Positions 27,461-36,536 of a stretch of DNA of 64,000 nt are shown here, in pieces. The notes under the pieces are model-generated. The model was not told the origin of the DNA. It made no database searches and worked only from the letters and a program-made list of their open reading frames with translations. The position numbers and the translations under genes were made by a program. Source of the stretch: Planctomycetota bacterium (lineage in GTDB: Bacteria > Planctomycetota > J058); assembly GCA_003695705.1 (NCBI GenBank), contig RFHU01000012.1, positions 24,083 to 88,082 of the forward strand, written 5' to 3'. How positions within the stretch are numbered: position 1 is the stretch's first letter; the number at the start of each line of letters is the position of its first letter.

Positions 27461-29160
27461 GAGGCCTCCTCGAGTTCGAAGACGATCCCCACGCCGGCCA
27501 CCTCGAGGCGCTGGCCGGCGCGCAGCGGCGAGCGGTCGGGAACCGGAACGCCGTCGACCGCCAGGGTGCCCTCGCTGGGGGTCAGGTTCACCGCCCAGTG
27601 GCCTCCGGCGGAGCGCACCACGAGCGCCGCGCGACCCGGCGCATCCCGCGGGAGGCGAAGCTCGCACGACGCAGCGCTGCCGAGGGAGACCAGACTCGTC
27701 ACGCGGACGGAGGCCCCCTCGGCCAGACGGAGCCGTCCCGGAGGCGGCAGCGCAAGCTCGGCCTCGAGGGGCGCTTCGAGAAGCGCGGAAGCGACGCCGC
27801 GCGAACCGCTCGGCCGCCGAGCGCGCGAGGTCGCCTCCGTGGCGACGTCCTCCGCGCCGGCGGAACCCGTCGGACTCCGGGGCTCCGCGGCGCAAGGGCT
27901 CGCTCCGGTCGTGCGCCGTACGCAGACCGTGTCCTCGCCCACCTTCTCGGTCTCTGTTTCGGGAATGAGGTCCAGCGGGTCCACCACCTCCAGGGTGAGC
28001 CGAAAGCGTTCGGCGACGAGGAGTTCGTCCCCCGGGCGGACGTAGGAGGAGTTGCGCAGAAGTCGACCGTTGAGAAGGGTCGGGTTGCTCGCGGAGAGCG
28101 GGGTGACCTCCAGGCGATCGCCGCGGCGGCGGAATTCGAGTTGCCGGCGGGAGACCCGCGGATCGTCGATGCGCACCGCCACGCCCGGGGCACGCCCCAC
28201 CACGAATCGCTCCTGTTCCACCACCACGTCGCACAGGACCCGGTCGCCCGAGGAGGCGCGCACGCGAAGGGGTTCGCGGGCAAAGCGGCCCGTCTCCAAC
28301 AAGTAGGCGCTCGCGAGATCTTCGTCCTCCTCGCCGTCGCTCTGCGGGGCAATGGCGCGCAGGGCGTCGCGAGCCTCGGCCACCGTGGAGTAGCGCGCCC
28401 CAGGGAACCACGCGGCCAGGCGGGAAAGGACGTCGCGCACCGCCTCGGGCAGGTCGGCCGGGAGGGGGAGGCCGCGGTCGCGCAGCGCCTCGAGCCGGTC
28501 CGGCAGCGGCTGTGCTTCGTAGGGAAGCCGACCTTCGAGCGCGCGGTAGAGGGTCATGCCGAGCCCGTAGAGGTCGGCGCGACCATCGACCGGCACGTCG
28601 TCGTTCGCGGACAGTTCGGGGGCGGCGTAGAGGGGGCTGCCGATGCTGGCGGTTCCCGCCGGGCTCGCGCCGTCGGGATCGAGGACGCTCGAGAGGCCGA
28701 GCCCCGCGAGCTTGGCGCGACCGCTGCCCGCCACCAGAATGCGCTCGGGGCGCACGTCGCGATGCACCACACGCTGCTCCTCGGCGCAGGCGAGGGCCTC
28801 GGCAACGTCCGCGGCCACCGCAAGGGCCCGCGGAAGGGGCAAGCGTCCGTCGCCGTCGGAGAGGAGCGCGGAGAGCTTGCGCGCACCCGGGAGCCACTCG
28901 AAGGCCAGGTAGCGCTCCCCGGTGTCGGGGCAGGTTCCCAGGGTGTGCAAGGTCAGGACGTTGGGATGGCGCAGACGCGCGGCGACCTTGGCCTCGCGCA
29001 GGAAGCGCTCGCGGGCCTTGGGATCGGCGTTCGGGTCGAGGACCTTGAGCAGCACGTCGCGCTGGAGGCTGAGCTGACGCGCCTTGTAGAGCCGACCGCC
29101 TTCCTCGCGTCCGAGGCGTTCCAGGATCGCGTAGCCGTTGATGCGTGGATCGATCGACAC
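27457..29160 (-). CDS. Protein kinase-like (predicted pseudokinase) with two FHA-like domains
   Basis: Kinase fold ERLGREEGGRLYKA..DVLLKVLD..HRDVRPERILV..AKLAGLGLS..APELS; FHA1 FVVGRAPGVAVRIDDPRVSRRQLEF; second weak FHA at the C-terminus. Confidence 0.85.
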   Translation of the reverse strand: MSIDPRINGYAILERLGREEGGRLYKARQLSLQRDVLLKVLDPNADPKARERFLREAKVAARLRHPNVLTLHTLGTCPDTGERYLAFEWLPGARKLSALLSDGDGRLPLPRALAVAADVAEALACAEEQRVVHRDVRPERILVAGSGRAKLAGLGLSSVLDPDGASPAGTASIGSPLYAAPELSANDDVPVDGRADLYGLGMTLYRALEGRLPYEAQPLPDRLEALRDRGLPLPADLPEAVRDVLSRLAAWFPGARYSTVAEARDALRAIAPQSDGEEDEDLASAYLLETGRFAREPLRVRASSGDRVLCDVVVEQERFVVGRAPGVAVRIDDPRVSRRQLEFRRRGDRLEVTPLSASNPTLLNGRLLRNSSYVRPGDELLVAERFRLTLEVVDPLDLIPETETEKVGEDTVCVRRTTGASPCAAEPRSPTGSAGAEDVATEATSRARRPSGSRGVASALLEAPLEAELALPPPGRLRLAEGASVRVTSLVSLGSAASCELRLPRDAPGRAALVVRSAGGHWAVNLTPSEGTLAVDGVPVPDRSPLRAGQRLEVAGVGIVFELEEAS

Positions 29161-29186
29161 GAACGCGAGGGCCCCTCTCGAGGAGC

Positions 29187-30332
29187 CTAGCGCAGCGGGG
29201 CGGGCCGCACCACGGTCCCATCGAGCAAACGCGCGCGAGCCCCACCTCGCCCCCGCTCCGTCCCACGCGGGAGAAGGAGTCGGCGAAGGCAGCAGGAGCG
29301 GGCACGGCGCCCGGAACGCCAGCGCTCGGCGCAGTCTCGGGCGACCCCGAGGGCAGGGCGCGGAGCGCCGTCCGCGTAGTACGCGAACCGCCGCCCGCGA
29401 GGCTGGCGATCTTCGAGGCGCCAGGCGAAGGCCGCGGCGAGGCCGAGGCGCTCGGCGGACTGCAAGAAGCCCTCCGTGGCACGCGCCTGCAGCGGAGCGT
29501 CCTCGCGGGAGCTGGCCTGGCCGAACTCGCCTAGGACCAGGGGGAGACCGCGCGCGCGCGTCCGCAGCGCGAGAAGGACTCCCCAGGGAAGGCGTCCGCG
29601 GTCGTCGTAAGCGTGCACGTCGTGGAAGTCGAGGCCGAGGCGATCGAAGCGCCCCCAAAGGAGGTCCCGAACCGCGGTGCGGTGGCCGCTGCTCGCGGTG
29701 ACCTTGAGCCAGGGAGCCCGCGCGTGCACGAAGGCCGCCGTGCGCTGCAGCCAGCGGCGCGCTCCGCACCAACCCCGCGGCCAGACGCCGGCGCGTAGCG
29801 CGCCCTGGACCTCGTTCAGAAGGTCGAGTCCGTAGCAGGCATCAGGTTCGCGCGCAAGGACGTCGAGGATCGGCCCGATGACCTCTTGACGGAAGGCCTC
29901 GGCGCAGGGGTTCCCTTCGCAGAGGAGGCCCCGCCAGCGCTCGAAGGCGAGGCCGTCGCGCCCCCAGTGAGCCGGCCAGTTGCCGCTGAGCAGGGTCCAG
30001 TAGACGCGCAGGCCGTGGGAGCGAGCCCTCGCGGCCACCCGTCCGACGCGCTCGAGGAAGCCGGAATCGACCCCTACGGGGCGCGCGCCCTCCCAGCGGA
30101 CGCCCTCTCGGGCGCGGCCTTCGCAGAGCCACACCCGCACCGCCTCGCCCCCTCCGGACCGCGCGCGTGCGAACACCCGCTCCCAATCGCGTGGGTCGTA
30201 GGCCGCGCTCAGGTCGCGACCGTACTTCCCTTCGATCCAGGCGATGTTGTAGCCCAGCGTCGGCGGAGCCCCGACCGCGGAGGCGGCGGGGACGAACAGG
30301 AGCGCCGCCGCGAACCAAGCGCGTGGAAACAC
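29187..30332 (-). CDS. Secreted GH5-like (clan GH-A) glycoside hydrolase
   Basis: Signal peptide; YGLDLLNEVQG (acid/base) and LVLGEFGQ (nucleophile) motifs; VYWTLLSGNW. Confidence 0.75.
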   Translation of the reverse strand: MFPRAWFAAALLFVPAASAVGAPPTLGYNIAWIEGKYGRDLSAAYDPRDWERVFARARSGGGEAVRVWLCEGRAREGVRWEGARPVGVDSGFLERVGRVAARARSHGLRVYWTLLSGNWPAHWGRDGLAFERWRGLLCEGNPCAEAFRQEVIGPILDVLAREPDACYGLDLLNEVQGALRAGVWPRGWCGARRWLQRTAAFVHARAPWLKVTASSGHRTAVRDLLWGRFDRLGLDFHDVHAYDDRGRLPWGVLLALRTRARGLPLVLGEFGQASSREDAPLQARATEGFLQSAERLGLAAAFAWRLEDRQPRGRRFAYYADGAPRPALGVARDCAERWRSGRRARSCCLRRLLLPRGTERGRGGARARLLDGTVVRPAPLR

Positions 30333-30350
30333 CGGAGCACCTCCGCGAGC

Positions 30351-30356
30351 AGCCTA
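30351..30356 (-). promoter_or_regulatory. TAGGCT -10-like box before GH5-like gene
   Basis: 18 nt upstream of GTG (30332). Confidence 0.5.
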
Positions 30357-30466
30357 CCCGACCGAGCGACCGGAGCGGAGCGCGTTCGCCGCCTCGACGC
30401 GCCCCCGCGGGACCGGCGCGGCGCCAGGAGGCAGCGGGCTGGCGCCCTCGCCAGGGGGAACGCGCC

Positions 30467-30697
30467 TCAGCCCTTGGGGAGCAAGCGGACGACGGGCCAG
30501 CCGACCCAGACTTGCAAGGAGCCGTCCTCCGGAGCGCGCCGCGTGCGCGCCACGCCGGCGGCCGCGCGGCGCTCCCACGTGCGCCGCAGGGGACCCTCGA
30601 GTTCGCACAGCCGCCGCCAGGCCACACCGACCTCCTCCCACCTCTTCGGCACGGGAGCGCGCACGCCTTGAACCGACGCCGGGGTAAGGTAGTGCAT
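30467..30697 (-). CDS. Hypothetical protein
   Basis: 76-aa frame MHYLTPASVQGVRAPVPKRWEEVGVAWRRLCELEG..; no clear SD. Confidence 0.35.
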   Translation of the reverse strand: MHYLTPASVQGVRAPVPKRWEEVGVAWRRLCELEGPLRRTWERRAAAGVARTRRAPEDGSLQVWVGWPVVRLLPKG

Positions 30698-30710
30698 GGG
30701 AGGTCGCGCC

Positions 30711-31598
30711 ATGGGGCTGGGCAAGTGGTTCAACCGCTACATTCTCGAAGTGCAGCGGGAGGAGGGCGAACCTCCTGCGGACCCCGAGCGCAGCCCGGAA
30801 GAAGCCGCGCGGACCGCGCCCCTCGTGCCGACCCGGCCCGCCCGCGAGGTCATCGAGGACCTCCCGCAGCCGACCTTCACCGACCTCGAGGCGGAACTCG
30901 AGGCGCGCAGGGCAGCGCGCGGGGAGAAGGACCGCCCGTCGGCGGCGTCGGCGGCGCCGGCGGACGACGCGAGCGTGGCCAACGAGACGCCCACGGCGGA
31001 CGACGGGTGCGTCGCGGCGGAAACGCCGACGCCGCCGGCGCCGGCGCGCGACCCGCTCGACGACGGAGGGCCCCCGCCGGTGACGGTCGAGCAGGTCTAC
31101 GCGGCCGCCAAGCTGAAGAAGCCCTTGCACGGCTTCACCCTGGAGAAGGTCGCCGCGATGCTCTCGGACCCGCGGCTGGAGTCCCTCGACGAGCGGTCCC
31201 GCGCCAACGCCGTGGCGGTGATGCTCGACGCAGCCGGGGTGAAGGTGACCGAGATCCTCCGCCAAGCCGCCGAGCGCGACGGCGCCCTCGACCGCTTCGA
31301 AGGCTTCCTCACCGACAAGCTGATCTCCCTCGAGGTCGCCCTCGAGAAGGAGAACTCCGAACTCGAGGCGGAGATCGAACGGCTCATCGCGCGCAAGCGC
31401 GAACAGTTGGAGAAGAACCGCCAGCGGCTGCTGGAGAAGGAGCGCGAACTGGCGCGCTTCCGACGCGTCAAGCGGGCCGAGGAGGAGCGTCTGTTCGAGG
31501 TCGTCCGCCACTTCACGACCGACAACCCCGTCAGCATCACCGCCCTCGGAGAGGGCCCGCACTCGCCAGAGGACGACGAGGAGCCCCCCGCCGCCTGA
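30711..31598 (+). CDS. Hypothetical coiled-coil protein
   Basis: ATG with GGGAGG SD; 295 aa; C-terminal coiled coil KENSELEAEIERLIARKREQLEKNRQRLLEKERELARF. Confidence 0.75.
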   Translation: MGLGKWFNRYILEVQREEGEPPADPERSPEEAARTAPLVPTRPAREVIEDLPQPTFTDLEAELEARRAARGEKDRPSAASAAPADDASVANETPTADDGCVAAETPTPPAPARDPLDDGGPPPVTVEQVYAAAKLKKPLHGFTLEKVAAMLSDPRLESLDERSRANAVAVMLDAAGVKVTEILRQAAERDGALDRFEGFLTDKLISLEVALEKENSELEAEIERLIARKREQLEKNRQRLLEKERELARFRRVKRAEEERLFEVVRHFTTDNPVSITALGEGPHSPEDDEEPPAA

Positions 31599-31853
31599 AC
31601 TCGGTCGCCGGAGAGGGTCGACGGCGTCCAGACCGGCCGCTCGCCCGGTCGCAAGGCGAGCAGCGAAGGCCTGCGGCCTCCTTGCGGGCGCGGGGGAGCC
31701 GCATCCGCCCTGCTGCTCGGCCCCGGAGAGGACGCGGTGGGTCGCGGGTCGCTGCCCGCGTCGGGAAAGCCGCGTCGCCCCTGCGGTCCGGGGAGGCGCC
31801 GGACGGTCGTCGCGGGCGGATGGGCTTCCCCCGCGCTGCGTAGGCCCCGCTCC

Positions 31854-32585
31854 TCAGGCCTTGCGTGGGTTCGGCCCCTGCCTCGCCCAGCGACGACGCT
31901 TGGCGCGACCGAGTCGGAGGACCTCCCTCCAGAGGGTGCCCGGGGAGAGCCCGCGCAGCCGACTGTATTCCTCGAGGGCGCGCCAGCGCGCCCCCGCGCC
32001 GAGGGGTCGGGGGCCGGCCTGCGCGTAGGCGTCCAGGCTCGCCAGATTGCGCAGGACCAGGTCGCGGGGTACGCGGCGCCGGCGGCGTACGTCGTCGAGG
32101 TCGACGGGGACGAGGGCGCCTCCCTCCCCTTCGGCCACGACCAAGTTCGGTGGCTTCACGTCGCGCAAGCAGAACCCCGCCTCGTGGAGGCGGGCGAGAA
32201 GGGAAGCCGTCGCTCGCGCCAGCCGACGGGCCGTGTCCGCGTCGGCCCGCGCCAGTGCCTCGGCCAAGGTCGGCCCGGGAACGTGGCGGGCGACGTACAC
32301 CGAGCGCCCGCGCTCCTCGACGACCCCCAAGGGCTCGGGTACACGAAAGCCCGCCGCGCGCAGTGCACGGGCCCCGGCCAGCGAGCGCGCGGCGCGGCTC
32401 CCGCGCAGGGCGACGCCCAGGCGCGTGCGCCAGCGCAACGTAACGCGCTCCTTGCACACCGCGTCGCTCGCCTCGTCGAAGGGGACGCGCGTCACGCGCC
32501 GGTCGGCGGCGGCACGAAGCACGGCCGCGCCTTGCGCGCGGTCGTGGGCCGCCAGGAGCTCGCGCAGGCGCTCGCGCGGGATCAC
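31854..32585 (-). CDS. Kdo/WaaP-type lipopolysaccharide kinase family protein
   Basis: YVARHVPGPTLAEAL..LLARLHEAGFCLRDVKPPNLVV..LVPVDLDDVRRRRRVPRDLVLRNLASL; GTG start overlaps upstream TGA. Confidence 0.85.
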   Translation of the reverse strand: MIPRERLRELLAAHDRAQGAAVLRAAADRRVTRVPFDEASDAVCKERVTLRWRTRLGVALRGSRAARSLAGARALRAAGFRVPEPLGVVEERGRSVYVARHVPGPTLAEALARADADTARRLARATASLLARLHEAGFCLRDVKPPNLVVAEGEGGALVPVDLDDVRRRRRVPRDLVLRNLASLDAYAQAGPRPLGAGARWRALEEYSRLRGLSPGTLWREVLRLGRAKRRRWARQGPNPRKA

Positions 32586-33463
32586 CCCGAGCGGGTCCTC
32601 TGCGCCGGGTCTTCCCGCTCGGCGCTGGCCTCCGCGTCGGTCGCGTGGGTCGCGGCCGGGTCTTCGCCCCGCCGCCCGTAGCGCACGCGCTCCCCACGGC
32701 CGCGCGAGCGCCCTTCTACGTGCAGGAACACCCACAACTTTGCGTAGCGCAAGAACACGTAGACCGCGCCCAGGACCGCGACGATGAACCCGCGCCAGCC
32801 ATCGAGGAAGCCCGCCTTGAGGACGAACATCTTGAAGAACTTGAAGGGCGGGTTGAGGAGGAGCTGGAGGGTCACCGCGCGCTGGCCGCGGGCCAGCTTC
32901 TCTTCGGCCGCGATGGTCGAGAAGTAATCGATGGTCTTGAGGTGGTCGGAGATGCTCCGGTAGGTGTAGTGCTCGAGGTCCGCGTCCAGGCGCCCCACAC
33001 GGCTCCCGGGATCGAGGTAGACGTGGTCGTGCGGATTCACCCCGCCCCAGCGCCCCCGCGCGCGGCGAAAGAGGCGCAGCTTGCGATCGGGGTACCAGCC
33101 GCCGTGACGGATCCAGCGTCCTAGGTAGATGTTGCGTCGGTTGAGCTCGTAGCCGTCGCGGTCGGGCGCAGCCAACGCGCGCTCGATTCGCTCCCGCAGC
33201 GCGGGGGTAACCCGCTCGTCGGCGTCGATGCACAGGACCCACTCGCCGGTGGCCTGGTCGATGGCGAAGTTCTTCTGCTCGATGTGCCCTGGCCAGTCGC
33301 GCTCGATGACCCGAGCGCCGAGGGAGGCAGCGATGGCTCGGGTGCGGTCCGTGGAGTGGGAATCCACCACCACGACTTCGTCGCAGAAGGAGACGCTCTC
33401 GATGCAGGCGCCAATGTTCGCCTCTTCGTTGAAGGCGATGATGCAGGCGGTCAAGGTTGGCAC
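32582..33463 (-). CDS. Glycosyltransferase family 2 (LPS core WaaE/KdtX-like)
   Basis: LTACIIAFNEEANIGACIESVSFCDEVVVVDSHSTDRT..GEWVLCIDADERVTP..NIYLGRWIRHGGWYPDRKLRLFRR. Confidence 0.92.
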   Translation of the reverse strand: MPTLTACIIAFNEEANIGACIESVSFCDEVVVVDSHSTDRTRAIAASLGARVIERDWPGHIEQKNFAIDQATGEWVLCIDADERVTPALRERIERALAAPDRDGYELNRRNIYLGRWIRHGGWYPDRKLRLFRRARGRWGGVNPHDHVYLDPGSRVGRLDADLEHYTYRSISDHLKTIDYFSTIAAEEKLARGQRAVTLQLLLNPPFKFFKMFVLKAGFLDGWRGFIVAVLGAVYVFLRYAKLWVFLHVEGRSRGRGERVRYGRRGEDPAATHATDAEASAEREDPAQRTRSG

Positions 33464-34587
33464 GCGGCCTCCGAGCAGGTCGCGGGCGCAGGGCGGCCCT
33501 CGGCCGCCGCGCGGTAGACCTCGCTCAGGCGGGCGGCGGTGCGCTCCCAGGTGAAGGCACGCGCCCGCTCGCGACCGCGGGCCACGCGCTCGGCGCGCGC
33601 GCCGGGATCGACGGCCTCCCGCAGGGCGGCACCCAGGCCGACGGCGTCCTCCGCGTCGGCGTGCAGGGCGGCCCCGGCGGACACCTCGAGGAGGGCCGGC
33701 GCGCGCGAGGCCACCACGGGGACCTCGGCCCGGAAGGCTTCGAGCAAGGGCATACCGAACCCCTCGTAGCGCGACGGGAAGAGAAGGGCGTCTGCGCCGC
33801 GCAGGAGCGAAGCTACCGCAGCGCTCGGGAGGTAGGAAGGCCGCACGACCCGGCCGACGAGGCCGAGTCGGCCCACGGCGGCCTCGACGGCTTCCGCGCC
33901 GTAGCCTTCGGGCCCGCAGAGCACCAGGCGATGGCGCACGAGCCCCGCGGCGGCGAAGGCCTCGAGCGCCCCGACGGTGTTCTTGCGGCGCGAAAGCTCG
34001 CCCAGGCAAAGCACGTAGGGACCCTCGCCCACCCAGGCCGCCACGCGAGCGCGCGCGACGGCGGGGAGCTCGTGGGAAACGTCCGCTGCCGCGGCGAGCG
34101 GGACCACGGCAACCCGCTCGCCCGGGATGCCGAGGACCCGCTCGAGCTCCTCGCGCACGGCCTGGGTGTAGGTGACCACCAGACGCGCGCGCTCCCGCAC
34201 CCTGCGCCAGTGGGCCTCGCGGGTGCGACGAAAGCGGGCGGTGGAATAGCCGTGTTGGGCGGACAGGTCGTGGATCGTGGCAACCAGGGCCGGGCCGCGG
34301 AGCGAGGGCAGCCGGGCGTCCGGACCGTGGAACACGTCGAGCCGTCGGGCGAGGCCCGGAGTCCAGGAGTCGGCGAAGAACCGGCTCCGACCGGGAAGGA
34401 AGTGCCGCCGGCGACGCAGGCGCGAAAGGCGGTAGAGCACCTCGACGAAGATGTCGGAGCGATCGCGGAGGGCGGCGCACTGGCGGGCGATGGCAAGCCC
34501 GACGCCGGTGGGCCGCGGGACCGCCGCTGCCGAAGCGTCGATGCCCACGCGCAGGGGGCGATCGGGCGGCGGAGGAATCGGGGTCAC
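33451..34587 (-). CDS. Glycosyltransferase family 1 (GT4-like)
   Basis: LRVGIDASAAAVPRPTGVGLAI..YVLCLGELSRRKN..LLFPSRYEGFGMPLLEAFRAEVPVVAS. Confidence 0.9.
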   Translation of the reverse strand: MTPIPPPPDRPLRVGIDASAAAVPRPTGVGLAIARQCAALRDRSDIFVEVLYRLSRLRRRRHFLPGRSRFFADSWTPGLARRLDVFHGPDARLPSLRGPALVATIHDLSAQHGYSTARFRRTREAHWRRVRERARLVVTYTQAVREELERVLGIPGERVAVVPLAAAADVSHELPAVARARVAAWVGEGPYVLCLGELSRRKNTVGALEAFAAAGLVRHRLVLCGPEGYGAEAVEAAVGRLGLVGRVVRPSYLPSAAVASLLRGADALLFPSRYEGFGMPLLEAFRAEVPVVASRAPALLEVSAGAALHADAEDAVGLGAALREAVDPGARAERVARGRERARAFTWERTAARLSEVYRAAAEGRPAPATCSEAACQP

Positions 34588-35153
34588 GGGCCTTCCTCGC
34601 GCGGTGGGAGGGCGGACACCAGGGCGGAGACGACCTCCTCCACGGCGACCGCGCAGGGGTCCTTGTCGACGGGCCATTCCGCCGCCAGCGAAACGCGGTG
34701 GGGCGCGAACCCGCGGTCCGCGTCGGCGCCAAGGTGCACGGCCACGCGCAGGAGGTTGCCCGCGTCGTCGGTGGTCAAGGCCACCGCGCACACGAAGGCG
34801 TCTTCGCCACGCGCTTCGCCGGGGCGCGCGGGGCGGTAGCCGAGTTCGACGAGCGCCGCGCGGGCGGCTCGGGCGGCGCGGCCGAGCAGGCCCGGGGCCT
34901 CGGCGAGGGGGCGAACGGCGTCGCGACCGGCCGCGCGCGCCGTCCCCGGGCGGTAGGCGTCCCTCAGCGCCTGCGCCCAGTCCACCGGCTCGGCGTAGGC
35001 CCAGGCGCCGCGCTCGTCGAGAAGGGGGCAGATGAGGGCAAAGCGGGCTCGCCCTTCGACGGCGAGCCGCTCGTCCCAGTCTTGGACGTAGGCCCGCGGC
35101 CCGGCGCAGCAGCCGACGAGGAGCACGGAGATCGCGAGGGCAGCGGCTTTCAC
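34584..35153 (-). CDS. Lipoprotein of unknown function
   Basis: GTG start; lipobox-like LAISVLLVGCCAG; coupled (GTGA) to the downstream GT1 gene. Confidence 0.7.
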   Translation of the reverse strand: MKAAALAISVLLVGCCAGPRAYVQDWDERLAVEGRARFALICPLLDERGAWAYAEPVDWAQALRDAYRPGTARAAGRDAVRPLAEAPGLLGRAARAARAALVELGYRPARPGEARGEDAFVCAVALTTDDAGNLLRVAVHLGADADRGFAPHRVSLAAEWPVDKDPCAVAVEEVVSALVSALPPREEGP

Positions 35154-36235
35154 GCGGCGCTCCCCAGGGCGCAGAGGATGCCGTCGCCGCGCTGCAGGAA
35201 GACTCGCCCGCCGGCGAGGAGGACCTGGCCGGTCCCCTCGGCCGCGAGGTCTTCCTCCCAAGGAGCGCGCAGGGCCCACAGCCCAGCGAGGGCCTCCGCG
35301 GGTCCTGAGTCGGTGCTCGGAGGCGGGGGACTTCCGCCCAGCCCCAGCCCGGGGGGCGCGCGACGGACCCAGAGGGGCCCCGCGGTGGTCGCGAGCGCGA
35401 AGGCCTCCGCCCTTTGAGCGGCAGAGGCGCCGGCGGGCGGCGGCGCAGGAGGAAAGGGGTCCTCCCGCCCCGGGGACCACCGCGCGGGCCCCAGCCAGGG
35501 CGGAACTCCTTGGTCGCCTCCTACCCAGTAGACCGCCCAGTCCTGGGCCTCGTCGCGCCAGCGAAGGGCGAGCTGCGGGGCGAGGAGGTCGAGGGAGAGG
35601 CTCAGGAGGTCGTCCTCCCAAGCCTCCAGGCACAGCTCGCCTCCGGCCAGGGCTTCGCCGGTCTCGGCGCGCTCCACGGCAACGCGCGGAGGGCGGGGAT
35701 CCGCCCAACTCGCGCCGCCGGGAAGGGCGACCTGGACGGCGAGCGCCACGGTCGTGGGGCCGCGACCGACCACGTCTGGTTCGGTGGTTCGACCCCGCCC
35801 CGGGTGGTAGCGACCAACGCGGCGCCGTTCGAGCGGCGCCGCGTAGTGGGCCACCGCCTCGACGGCGCCCCAGGGGGCGACCGCCCAGGGGAGGGCAAGG
35901 GCACGCTCCTCCGCTCCTCGGCTCCCCCGTTCTTCGCGCAGGCTGGGAACGCGCCAGCGCAGGCTCCCCGAGCGTGCGTCGCGCGCCTCGAGGCAGCCTC
36001 CGGGAGCCTCGAGGAGCACGGTCCCCGCGGCGATCCACAGGGCCCGGCCTTCGCAACGCCAGAGGAGCTCGAGCCGAGGGGGGAGCAGCAAGGCCGCTCC
36101 GTCGAGCTCGCGTCCGCCCGAGCGCTCCCACCGCTCGAGTCCGGGGGCTGGGCGCGGGAGTTCGACTGCTTCCGCGCGCGGCCGACACCAGGCGCCCTCG
36201 AGGGCGCACACCTCGGACGCGAGCTCTGCGCGCAC
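35150..36235 (-). CDS. Hypothetical protein (beta-rich, PQQ-like?)
   Basis: 361-aa frame; LLEAPGGCLEARDARSGSLRW resembles an outer-membrane/PQQ repeat; 5' end uncertain (see finding). Confidence 0.55.
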   Translation of the reverse strand: MRAELASEVCALEGAWCRPRAEAVELPRPAPGLERWERSGGRELDGAALLLPPRLELLWRCEGRALWIAAGTVLLEAPGGCLEARDARSGSLRWRVPSLREERGSRGAEERALALPWAVAPWGAVEAVAHYAAPLERRRVGRYHPGRGRTTEPDVVGRGPTTVALAVQVALPGGASWADPRPPRVAVERAETGEALAGGELCLEAWEDDLLSLSLDLLAPQLALRWRDEAQDWAVYWVGGDQGVPPWLGPARWSPGREDPFPPAPPPAGASAAQRAEAFALATTAGPLWVRRAPPGLGLGGSPPPPSTDSGPAEALAGLWALRAPWEEDLAAEGTGQVLLAGGRVFLQRGDGILCALGSAA

Positions 36236-36536
36236 GCCGGTCGTCGCTGCGCGCCGCAGGGCGGTTCGGTAGGCCTCGGCAAGGCGGCGATCCTCGGGCG
36301 CGGCGTGCAGCGCCCGGGCGAGGGTCCGCAGGCGATGGTCGATGACGCACCTCCGCGCGGCATCCTACCGCCCTGCCCCGGCCCCCGAGGGGTGACGGCG
36401 AGAGGGACCGCGCAGGGCGAGCGGGATTCGCTGGCGGGCTCCTTGGCGAACGGAAGACACGCCAAGGGCTTCGTGGCCGGCGGTCGTCCGCGGCGCGCGC
36501 GCGTCCGCAACGGAGGACACCGCGACCGCGGGTCCC

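Noticed and set aside
31599-31853. Search for a terminator or small RNA in the convergent gap
   Set aside because: No stem or motif stood out from GC background by eye.
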